Assembly (NCBI GenBank): GCA_022592435.1
Contig: JABYQS010000045.1
Span: 1-64,000 of the forward strand
Direction of reading: 5' to 3'
Length of the DNA stretch: 64,000 bases
Origin: Cerioporus squamosus
Lineage: Eukaryota; Basidiomycota; Agaricomycetes; Polyporales; Polyporaceae
The notes beneath the pieces are model-generated. The model worked only from the letters and a program-made list of their open reading frames with translations. It was not told the DNA's origin and ran no database searches. Within the stretch, counting starts at the first letter, position 1. Every line of letters begins with the position of its first letter. The translations under genes and the position numbers were made by a program. Below are positions 44,543 to 56,200 of this stretch, one piece after another.

Positions 44543-46343
44543 CTCCCGCAGAGCTGGCGCGCAGGATGTGGTGAGAAGGGACAAGAGAAGTGCGTGTGAC
44601 GATAAAAACTAACCTCGCATGGTCGTCCTCGTGTGGGCCTTCTTGCCGCCTATTTTCGGGCGAACCGAGTCCTATGTTTCGCCGGCCCGCGGCTCCCGTC
44701 GCTGCTCCGTCGTCCGATATGGCGCTTATCTACTTCACTGTCACTTTGACTTTGCGCGACGCGGCGGATCGCCCGCTGCCTTGCCTTGTCTACCGCCAGC
44801 ATGACGGCACAACAGCGCGTTCCTCAGTGCGCTCTCTTGGTCTCGCTGCCTGCATCTCTTGGCTTTCCCTGGAATGCGCTTCTCGAGGCTGCGCAGCAGC
44901 GGTTATCTGAGAGTTTCTATCTCGCGTTGCGCCGGTATTTGACGCGTTACCTTCATCTCAACTCTTGGCTTGGGGCTCGATAGGACAATCTCCAACCTTC
45001 TTTTCTTGGTCGTACGGTCTTGAGAAACGATAGACATCGGCCTTTCGCACGACGGACGATGGCGGACGACTGCGCGCCTCTTGGCGCTGAAGTCGCTTGA
45101 GTCTCTAGAGAGAGATGAACGGTCTCTTCGCAGGACGAAGCGACTAAGTGGACTGCGCCATCCCGGTTACTCCAGGCTACATGGTGCGAAGGCGGAGTAG
45201 TGCCAGTATGTGTTCTGCCAGAGGGGGAAGACAGCCACATGCTAGAAGGCTATGTGTGCAGACTGAGCCTGTGGTTCGTGAGACGTAACTGAGTTGGATT
45301 GGAAACTGCGCGAGCTCGCTTCACGATGTGCATATTGTCTGGACTCCGAACGTCCGCCGATGCCTTTCTGAACGCGATGTCGCTCTCTCGGTGCACTCAA
45401 TCTCTGCAGCGGCATTAGAAGGCAACGCGCCTGGAAGCCTTCTCGACCCTCACCGCCGCTGCCATCGGTGAAACGCACGCTATGTAATTACAGTTCAAGG
45501 ACCTCGTACCGGAGCGCACGTAGACGCGTCGATCCTTTTTCTCGCCGGTGTCCAGCTTGCTGCTTACACAGCGGACCACACAGACGAGGGACATACTTAC
45601 TGCTGACTGCCATATGATCCCACAGTGCACACCACCATGGGCTATCCGCAGTTTCCTCGCATCTGAACGCGACTTGCCGTAACACCCACGCATATGGGCT
45701 CGCAATCGCTGTGCGCCATGATGGTGGCATATAAGTAGCAGCGCACCACGCTGATAGGCTGACTATGACTCGATCGTACAGTGACTCACCGTAAACTCAC
45801 ATGGCGGAAGGTTGAATTAAATGCCACCAACAGCACCTGAAGCGTGCATGCGCGGCTTCCTGCATGATAAGCTGCATATCATGACTTGCTGACGAGACCT
45901 TGAACAACTCAGCATGAGTTTGAAACTCTTCGCCGCGACGAGTTCGACGAGCTCAGGCCTACGAGGGTAGTGATTACTTCAAAGCATAAGAGAAGTTGTC
46001 AGTGCATCTGCGAGAGGCATCCACGGGATGAAGACAGCAAGTACTGTACGCCGTGTGATGACTTGAGCTCGAGCATACCCTAGTGGTACATGATACCAGG
46101 CTGCTTGCGGGATCGGAGGGTACAGTATGTAATTACGTAACCTTTACGTAGCGACTAATGGATTGATGTGACCCTAATCGTCACATTGTGATTGGATCTG
46201 TGCGCCGGGGCCTGAGCCGGAGCACGTCGTGCTCAAAACAGCAGTGTCGTGCCAGCAGAATGGACGTCAGCGATCAAAATCTCAGCATCCACGCGCTTCA
46301 CCGTCACGGTGTTCGAGTATTACGGGGCCGAGCTCCTTGGGCA
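44543..46343. other. 1.8-kb intergenic region
   Basis: No gene is supported on either strand. Overlapping minus-strand frames at 45242-45730 have no motif or splice context. The region probably holds the divergent promoters of the carrier and the first ABC transporter. Near 46125-46155 the words GTAATTACGTAAC and TTTACGTAG form a loose ACGTAA/TTACGT cluster that could bind a bZIP factor, but this is a guess. Confidence 0.4.
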
Positions 46344-46349
46344 TATAAC
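46344..46349 (+). promoter_or_regulatory. TATA box of ABCC transporter A
   Basis: TATAAC about 70 bases upstream of the chosen ATG at 46417, followed by a CACCACCACCAC/TCCTCC pyrimidine-rich leader. Confidence 0.5.
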
Positions 46350-46416
46350 TTATCTCCTCACCACCACCACCACTTCCTCCTCATCCTCCTCATCGTCGTT
46401 GGAAGTTACTTCCTCG

Positions 46417-49400
46417 ATGGCTGCCAACTGGCTCGCGCCAACATGGCTACAGCGGTCGCAAACGGTCTTGGATAGAACAACTTTGTTGTCGCACCCGGCG
46501 GGCTCGTTTGGAGTATATCAGCTTAATGGCGAGGAGCATGAGTACGTGTTTAGTTTCTACAACGCGTCAACGCTGCATGCGCGCGACGACAGGAGAGCTG
46601 ACAGCATCAAAGACTTTGGAAGAACATCCTAGCGTATCCCGTCGTCGCCGTCGCCGCGTCCGCTCTAGTTCTCTCCCTTCAACTAGTAGCGCGCACGACC
46701 TCCTTCCAACGGCTATATGCGAAGATCACTAGGTCTGACCCACCTCTGAAGCTCGACGACGACTTGGAGGCGACAGGAGCGAGTACGCAGTCCGCGTCGC
46801 ACGTCGAGCAGCTCGGAGGCCCCGTTATCTTTGGCTTCAAGGTCGTACGTTTCCTGTGCACTCTAATTCTCCTCGCGCTCTCGGTCGCCGATCTCTTCCT
46901 CCACGACGCGGATGACACCGTCGACGTCTCGTTTGACGCAAGATGGGTGGTGTTTGGGTTGATTGCAGCATACGTGCGTACTCGCCCATGTCTCCCAGGG
47001 TGCCCGTGATTTACGTGTTCCTGTCAGGCCTACGCGTCTGTTCTCGCATTTGCGTCTGTAGTGGGCAGCTTCAGCCTGAGCATGCTGACGACGCGGCACC
47101 TCGTTTTCGTTCTCCTCTTCGTCTTTGGCGTGTACGCGTACCGCGACCTCTGGCCGCTTGGGACTTTCACGCTCCAGCCTGTAGATGCGTCTGAAGGCCC
47201 GCTCCTGTGGGTCAAGATTGGTATCCTCGCGTTCGCAGCCGTTATCATTCCCCTCGTCATTCCTCGTCAGTATATCCCAGTAGACCCCAAGGTACGTGGC
47301 AGTCGAGCTTGTTCTTCCACCCGCCATTCCATGACACCGCCGTGTAGGACCCCGCTCCTGAAGTCAATCCTGAGCAAACCGCGTCTATCTTGTCCGTCGC
47401 TATTTACGCCTTCTTGGATAGTATCATCTGGAAAGCATACAAGGTCCCCCATCTGCCTTTGGATGAGCTTCCGCCCATCGCGGACTATGACCACGCGAAG
47501 AACCTTGTCAAGAGAGCTTTCCCGGTATGTATGCGTTACAGCCCTCGTCGCTTCCTTCGTTGACTTGCTCTGTAGCACCTCGACCCCTTTCAAGTGTACA
47601 GACAGCGTCATATTTTCTGGGGCCTGATGACCGTCTTCTTCAAGGAGTATATTGTGTTAGCCGTGATGCTCATGCTGCGTGTGAGTAGATCATATGCGCG
47701 CGATGCTTGCACGAACTGACTCCTGGTAGGTCATCGCAACGTTCACGAGCCCAATAGGTATCTATCAGCTTCTGCAGTAAGTGCGACTTGGCCCTGCATT
47801 CTTGGCATGACACGCTCACATGGCTGTTTAGATACTTGGAATCAGACGGAGAGAACGTCTTCGTACGTCCGTGGGTCTGGATCGCTTGGTTGTTCCTTGG
47901 TCCGGTGCTCGGCTCGATTGCTATGCAGTACTACGTCTTCAACACCGTGGGTTGTTTCTCTTTCTGCTGCCCGCGACCGTACAATCTGATCATTGCTGCT
48001 AGACTCGCATGCTCGTCCGCACAGAGGCAATCATCACGCAGCTTGTCTTTGACCACGCTCTTCGCATCCGGATGAAAGCTGAGACCTCGGAGTCTCCTTC
48101 TGCGAGCCGCGCCACGACGGCCGCTCACACGCCAGACAACGCGTCTATTGCCGAGCCGGAGGAGGAAGGCGCAGCGCACGGATCGCCCTCTGGGTCGAAT
48201 GCGAGCGAAGACGAGACTGTTCGTGCCAGCACGATCAGCACAGCTTCGACAACCGCGACGAAGAAGGGCAAGGAAGCGACTGGCAAGAAGGGTGAGGAGG
48301 CGAAGGACCCTCTCGCAGAGTCCTCCGCTCCTAGCGGAAACCTCATCGGCAGGATCAACAACTTGGTCACGACGGATCTTAACAACCTCGTCGACGGTCG
48401 CGACTTCTTGTTCATTGGTATGAACCCTCATTGACCGAACCGGTTTGAAGCTCATGTTTGTGTGCAGTTCTTTACGCGCCGCTGCAGGTGGTGTTGTCCG
48501 TTATCTTCCTGTACTCCATTCTCGGGTGGAGTGCGTTCGTGGGTATGGTCGCCATGGCTCTCCTCTTCCCGGTGCCTGGCTACGTTGCATCTTTGATCCA
48601 GGGCGTCCAAACTGAGAAGATGAAGAAGGTACGATTCGCGTACGCTGTAGTCGGGATGCTTTCTCACTCGAACCTGCAGACCGATGCACGTGTACAGAAC
48701 GTCACTGAGAGTACGTCTTGTTGCATGTGTAGTTCTGTTGCTGTACGATTGACCGCGCTTGCAGCCATGAACGTTATTCGCATGATCAAGCTCTTCGGCT
48801 GGGAGCCCAAGGTGGCTGACCAGCTCGCTGAGAAGCGTGAGGATGAGCTATCGTATATTCGGAAGTACAAGATTCTCGAGCTCATCAATGGGAACATCAA
48901 GTAGGTCTATCGTGTCAGCCAACCTGCACGCAAACTGACATCTCGTCGTGCAGCTTCGTCATCCCTGTTGTGACCATGATCGCCACCTTCACTACCTATG
49001 TGAGTTGTATGCGCATGCTACAGGTGTATTGTGCTGACGTCTAGTACAGACAGTGATCATGGGTCGTGTACTCACTGCCTCACGCGTCTTCTCATCTATG
49101 GCTGGTATGTCGTCTAGCAATCTATTATGGTCGGAGCTGACATCTGCTGTAGTCTTCGATGTGCTCCGTGACCAGCTCCACATGATCTTCGGCATGATGC
49201 CTGCTATCATCCAAGGTTAGTTTCTTTGCGTGGTTATCTAGGACACGACTCTGACATGTATGTCTCCAGCCAAGGTATCCCTCGACCGTGTGTCGGACTT
49301 CCTGAACAAGACCGAGCTCCTCGACGAGTTCACAAGCAAGGATGCCGCGTCCGCCGAGGCGGTCGTCCCTCCGCGCACTGTCGAGAGCGACGTCATAGGC

Positions 49401-52400
49401 ATCCGCGCCGCGTCGTTCACCTGGTCGAACGAGAACGACGGTTCTCTGACGCCCGGACCTAGCCGCCGCAACTTCACATTGAGGATTGAAGATGAAGTCG
49501 TCTTCAGGCGCGGCCGGTTTAACCTGATTGTCGGCCCAACTGGATCTGGCAAGACATCGTTGCTCATGGCGCTCCTTGGCGAGATGCACTATTTGCCTAA
49601 CGGGCCGGACTCGTATGTGAGCCTGCCGAGAGCTGGTGGCGTCGCGTACGCTGCGCAGGAGTCGTGGGTTCAGAATGAGACGATTAAGGACAATATCCTG
49701 TTCGGCGCTCCGTACGATGAGGAGCGGTACAACAAGGGTAGGCCATGTCAAGCGATCTCTACTGTTGTTGTCTTACTGACGTTTTATCGACTACAGTTAT
49801 CTACCAGTGCGCTCTCAAGCGCGACTTGAGCTTGTTCGAGGCTGGGGATATGACAGAGGTCGGCGAGAAGGGTCTGACGCTCTCTGGTGGCCAGAAGGCT
49901 CGGATTACTCTCGCGCGTGCGGTGTACTCGAACGCGGAGATCCTGCTCCTCGATGATGTCTTGGCCGCTCTTGACGTGCACACGTCGCGGTGGATTGTCA
50001 ACAAATGCTTCAAGGGCGACTTGCTCCGCGGCCGCACTGTGATCCTTGTTGTGAGTGGTCTTCGCAATTCGTCAGTTCTATCCGGGTTGCTGAACACGTT
50101 GTTGTAGACCCATAACGTTGCGATGGCGAGCCCCATCGCTGACTTCATCGTCTCTCTCGGCACCGACGGCCGCGTCCAGAGCCAGGGTACGCTCTCGAAG
50201 ATACTCGCGAAGGACGACAAGCTCGCTGAGGAGCTCGCTGAGGAAACCGAGGAGATCAAGAAGGCTGAGACTGAGGTCGACCACGTAGACCCGGACGATG
50301 ATGCGGCTCCCCAAAAGACGGATGGAAAGCTCATTGTCGCAGAAGAGATTTCGGAAGGTCACGTCAGCTGGCAGGCTCGTGAGTATCCACCTCTTGTCAA
50401 TGGAGATATCGCGTTGAAGTTTTGTTCACCATTCACCAGTACGTATGTACCTGTCGAGCATGGGTGGTGGATATACGTTGGTCTTCTGGTTCTCTGTCAT
50501 CGGTTTCTTGTGTCTGTGCGAGTTACTCGGCACTCTCGAGACGTGGTGGCTTGGTTACTGGGCTCAGCAGTACGAAGACCAGGACCAGAGTGACGTGAAC
50601 GTCGGCTAGTGAGTTGTTCATTCCCTTACTTGCGACGTCATACTGATCGCGCACTTGCTCAGTTATCTCACTGTCTACAACGTCATGTTGATTGTTGGGA
50701 TTGTGTGCTACTGCCTGAGCTACGTCATCTACCTCTTTGGTGTCCTGAGGGCTTCGCGCAGCATCCACAAGACCCTTGTTGGCTCTGTCCTGAGCGCGAC
50801 CTTGAGGTGGCTCGACAAGACGCCCACGTCGCGCATCATCACTCGTTGCACGCAGGACATTCAGTGCAGTGAGTGACTTCTCCCTCTGCTACTTTTTACA
50901 CGTACTCACCGTATCGATAGTCGATGGGCAGCTCGCAAACACGCTCGGCTGGGTTACTGAGTTGACTGTCGCCATGGTCATGAAGTTCCTCGCGGTTGTG
51001 TCCTTCTCGCCTGTCTTCGCCTTTCCAGGGTTCATTGTCGCCGCCGTCGGTGGCTGGTGTGGTCAGATCTACATGAAGGCGCAGCTGTCGGTCAAGCGTG
51101 AGATGAGCAACGCTCGCGCGCCCGTACTGGGCCACTTCGGTGCAGCCATCGCCGGGTTGAGTAAGTGATTTCGTTCGTGGGTTTCAGTGAGCGGGAATAC
51201 TCATGCTCGATTACAGCTTCCATCCGCGCGTATGGCGCGCAGGACCAGTTCAGGAAGGAGTCTTACCGTCGGATCGACAGATACGTCCGCGCTGGAAGAA
51301 CATTCTACAACCTCAACCGATGGGTCTCTGTCCGCATTGAGGCTCTCGGAGCCCTGTTCGCTTCGTGCCTCGCTGCGTACCTCGTGTACTTCAGTAACGC
51401 TCGGGCTGCGAACACTGGTTTCTCGCTCAACATGGCTGGTGAGTATTCTTTATCAACGGAGGAGCTGGAGTGCGAACTGACGTTCGCGTGCAGTCGGCTT
51501 CAGCAGCATGATCCTGTGGTGGATCCGTATCCTGAACGAGTTTGAGGTCAACGGCAACAGCTTGGAGCGTGTGCAGCAGTACACGGTCATCGAGCAGGAG
51601 GTTAAGCCCACGCCCGACGGCGTTCCTCCGGCGTACTGGCCTGCTAGTGGCGATCTGAGGGTGGAGAAGCTGTCGGCGCGGTACTCGGCGGATGGCCCTC
51701 GTGTCCTGCACGAAATCTCGTTCGAGGTCAAGGCTGGCGAGCGCGTTGGTATCGGTGAGTACACGAGAGAGCCAGGTGCATTGCGTTGTCTCACTTGTAA
51801 ATTTCAGTTGGTCGCACCGGCAGCGGGAAGAGTTCGCTGACGCTTTCGCTACTCCGGCTGATCCTCACTGAGGGCAAGGTCTATTACGACGGTATCGCCA
51901 CCGACTCGATCAACCTTGATGCCTTGCGCTCGCACGTCACGATCATCCCACAAGTGGTACGTCCATTTTCGTCTTGTGCACAAGTGACGTTCCTGACGTC
52001 TATGCAGCCTGAGCTTCTCAGCGGGACACTGCGCCAGAATCTTGATCCGTTCTCCATGTACGATGATGCTGTCCTCAACGACGCGCTACGCGCCGCTGGT
52101 CTCTTCTCGCTGCAAAGCGAGACCGACGAGGGACGCATCACGCTCGACTCGCAAATCTCGAGCGGTGGCAGCAACCTGTCGGTCGGTCAGCGTCAGATCC
52201 TCGCGTTAGCACGGGCGATCGTGCGCCAGAGCAAGCTGCTCATCCTCGATGAGGCGACATCTGCGATAGGTAAGCCTCATCCGGTACGCGGTCAGGAATG
52301 CATGTTGACATGACATGGGACGCAGACTACGAGACCGATGAGATCATCCAAAAGTCGCTGCGTGAGGAGCTGGGCAAGGACGTCACCCTGCTCACCATCG

Positions 52401-52701
52401 CACATCGTCTGCAGACCATCATGGACGCAGACAAAATCGTGAGACCCATAATCTCATTGTATCATGTTCTGCGAAGTTGACGTTCGTTCATTCTAGTTGG
52501 TACTCGATGCCGGTCGAATCGTGAGTCCTTTGATCCTTTACTCCAAGTTCGCTGCGACTGACAGGCTTCGTACAGGTGGAGTTCGGATCGCCAAGCGAGC
52601 TGCTCAAGAACGAGAAGGGCATGCTGCGTGCGCTCGTCGACGAGAGCGGCGACAAGGAGAAGCTGTATGAGATGGCGAGCATGTCTTCAAGATCGACATA
52701 G
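46417..52701 (+). CDS. Full-length ABCC (MRP-type) transporter A, 1621 aa
   Basis: The 27-exon model is in phase throughout (46417-46541, 46613-46973, 47028-47291, ... 52326-52438, 52497-52520, 52576-52701). Order: an N-terminal hydrophobic TMD0-like domain, TMD1, NBD1, TMD2, NBD2. NBD1 has Walker [10 protein letters not shown] near residue 786, signature LSGGQKAR and Walker [13 protein letters not shown], with Asp in place of the catalytic Glu, as usual for ABCC proteins. NBD2 has Walker [10 protein letters not shown] near 1400, signature LSVGQRQ and Walker [13 protein letters not shown] with the Glu kept. It should be an ATP-driven exporter of glutathione conjugates or other amphipathic anions at the vacuole or plasma membrane. 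Introns are 50-75 nt. Transporter B follows 580 bp downstream in the same orientation. The first exon and start are the least certain part. Confidence 0.92.
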
Positions 52702-53280
52702 CAGTTCGGTTCGTAGAGAAGTATGATCGCTCACAGTATGATAGTCTGGATGGCAGTCTACGTAGTCTACAGAGAGATACACACACATTGGATCCTTTTT
52801 TGTTCCCAAAGCGGTGGGGCATAGCAGTATTCTCAGGGACCCCGGAACGGCACCTTCGTTCGCACACGAGCAGGCATGTCAACGATGGTGCGTGGGTTCT
52901 TCCCTTGTACTTTCGATTGCTGACCTCGTCTTGTAGACTCATGTACCTTGACATCTTCATCAATCTTCACAGTCTGTCCAGAATCACGACGCCGCGCTCG
53001 ATGCCATAGAGGGGGTTCTTCAACGTCTCGCATGCGGAGTTTGTATTGGAGGCGATGATTCCTTGGAACTGAGCGTCAACTTGACCGCCATGAGTATATA
53101 GATGAGTGAATCAGACTCACCGTGTCCATCTTCCGAGTTTCCCTTCACCACGGCGGTTTCTCAGCTAGCAATGGACACCGCCCACGGACTGGTGCGAGGG
53201 CTTAATGGTCTATCCTTGTAGGGCTCACTATTCCCGTGTTCGCACACCGCATCTTCGCTCATACTCTGGCTTACAGAAAC
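52702..53280. other. Spacer between the two ABCC genes
   Basis: Terminator and promoter region; a TATATAG lies near 53096-53102. Otherwise nothing is seen. Confidence 0.45.
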
Positions 53281-56200
53281 ATGGACCGCGTTGTCGTACT
53301 TCCAGCGGGTGTAGCAATAGCGTCGCTCATCGTCCTACTCGTACACATCCTGGTGCACAGGCTCATCCCGCTCAAACGTGCGAAACCCGCTGGTTACGAG
53401 ATGCCTCGGGACGATCCGGTCCAATCCGAACAGACAACTACATCTCGCGAGGGACGGAAGTTCGAGTATTCTCGTCTACTTCTTTGCCTGGTATTGTTCG
53501 TTCTGTCCGTGGTCACTGCAGTAAGAGGAAAGTCGGCAGGTGAAGGGCGTTTGCTTGATCTGAGTCTGATCGGCGTATATGTACGTGTGCTCGCCTAGAC
53601 TCTCAGAGCCACGGTCCATGCAACCTAACACCATTGACCCCTTCCAGGCGTACACGTCCGCTCTATCGTTCGCATCAACTGTTTTCAAGACTCCTCTTGA
53701 GATGTCGCTGAAGCGACATGCTGCGCTCGTCTTGCTGGCTACCTGGGCCATCTATGCATTTCGTGACATATGGCCTCTTGCCACGTACGACTCCAGCCCC
53801 GCGGATATTGTAGAGGGAGGAATACTCTGGGTCAAAACCGGCGCCCTCACCCTTGCTGCCGTGGTCATTCCGCTGATCAGTCCGCGTCAGTACACTCCCG
53901 TGGGCAAAACCGTGCGTGAGCACTTGCCTGTGTTTCTGCTCGTTAGTTGACTTGTCTCCAGGAGTGTGGAGTGAATCCTGAGCAAACCGCCTCGCCGCTA
54001 TCCCTGGTAACATATGCTTTCCTGGAGACGATAGTCTGGCAAGCCTCGAGGATGGCCCACTTCCCATTCGACAATCTTCCACCGCTCGCGGACTACGACC
54101 ATACCGAGTACCTGGTCGAACGAAGCTTCCCTGTGAGTTGAGCTGGAGACAGAAACGATAGGCACGAGAATAGGTACTGAGCTACACGATCAATAGGTGC
54201 TTGACCCATACATCGCGAAGAAACCGAAAGGCTTGTTCTTTGACCTCCTCTACGTATTCCGTGAGTACCGTGATTTGCCAGTGATTAAGTTAACTCTCTG
54301 ACTGCGACGAAGGGTCCGAATATCTATCGCTCACTATATGTCATCTCGTCCGGGTTAGTACCAAGCTCCTCGACTTGTGCCTGTCTGACTCTCCGTAGAC
54401 CGTTGCCAGGTTCATGAGCCCGATCGGTATATACCAGTTGTTGCAGTACGCTCGTTATCTGTCTACGGATCCTGGCAGATGCTGACAAGTGAGTTAGATA
54501 CCTGGAGACAGGCGGCGCGGGTGCGAGAGTCCGACCATGGGTTTGGATCGCATGGCTATCTCTGGGCCCACTGATCAGTCAAGCGGGGCTCCATTTCTAC
54601 AACTTCATCGCGGTAAGACGAGCAAGACGCGGATGACGCCGAATGTGCATGCTTACACACTCCATCTCCATAGGTGAGGGTTATGGTCCAAGCGGGGGCC
54701 GTACTCACGCAACTCGTCTATCATCATGCCTTGCGCATTCGCGTGAAGGCAGACACAGACTCTACCGCCCCAGACGAGCCATCAGCCGCCGGACGCCTGA
54801 ACGGCAGCAAGAACTTGTCCGGAAAGCTGTTCACCCTCGCCACTAGCGACATCGAAAACGTCCTGGCTGGAAGAGAGTTCCTAGAACTCCGTAAGTCTCG
54901 CCAGATGCACCCTGTTTTTGTGCTAAATGCCCGCAGTATTCGCACCATTTCAGATCGGCATCTCCATATTCTTTTTGTATGCCCTACTTGGTTGGAGGTA
55001 CCACTTCATTTGTCGACACTCGTTCAAGATGCTGACTAGAGAGTATACAGCGCATTTGTGGGGGTCGCCATGATGATTGCCTTGTGGCCCATCCCCGGAT
55101 ATTGCATCGCATGGATGCAGAGGACTCAGAGGGAGAGAATGAAGATGGTGAGACCTCTGACTCTGCCATCTGCGAAGCTGACGCGTCGAGTAGATGGACC
55201 TTCGCGTTCAAGAGATCTCGGAGGGTACGTGTCGGAGTCGAGCCCTCGAGCCAACCGCTGATATACTCGTTCTAGCTATCACCGTCATACGGATGATCAA
55301 GCTGTTTGCTTGGGAAGATCGTACTGCCGACAAGATCGATGAGAAGCGTCGCGAGGAGCTCAAGAAGATATACAAGTTCAAAGTTGCGTTGTTACTCAGC
55401 GCCAACGTCAAGTATGCTTAATGGTTCCAGCTCATCGTCCAGCTTGGTTTATGACTTCTGACCCACATTGATCCACAGCTACATGATTCCCGTTCTCATC
55501 ATGGTCTCTACCTTCTTCACTTACGTGAGTCTAAGTCTCCGCGGGAAAGCGCACATTTACTGATATATCATTCCGTACTAGACGGTGATCATGCAGCAAG
55601 AGCTTACGGGTAAGATGAAGAGACTGTCATATCTGCAAAGTGCTGCAGAAAGCTGATCTTGCGATAGTGTCTCGGGTGTACTCGGCCATATCCGGTGAGT
55701 TGAACTACGCATGCCAGCCCCCTTGGGCCTTTGTTAGCTGACACTTCATAGTGTTCGGTGCTTTACGTGAGAACTTGGTCAGCAACATGAACCTCTTCCC
55801 TTCGCTGGTACAAGGTGCGTAGGAACTCAGAATGCCATTCGCAGGGTCCTGACCAATTTGGAAATGCATAATATAGCGAGGGTTTCTCTGGATCGAGTCT
55901 CCCAATTCTTGCAGCAGGTACCGCTGACTCTGGACCTTCGGCCGCCTTCTATGCTGATCTTCTTCCAGACTGAATTGATCGATGAGTTCACGCCCAGCAG
56001 CGCGCATGGTTGGATAACCATTGCTCGGGATGATGTTATTGGCATCTGCGCGACGATGTTCACCTGGTCCCAACAGGATGATCAGTCAGCGACTCGTGCC
56101 TTCAGGCTGAATATCGACGAGGACCTTAGCTTTGAACCGGGACACGTCAACCTTGTCGTCGGCCCGACTGGTTCAGGCAAGACTGCGCTCTTGCTGGCTC

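Noticed and set aside
45242..45730. Overlapping minus-strand frames upstream of ABCC A
   Set aside because: Short, no family signature, no consistent splice signals.
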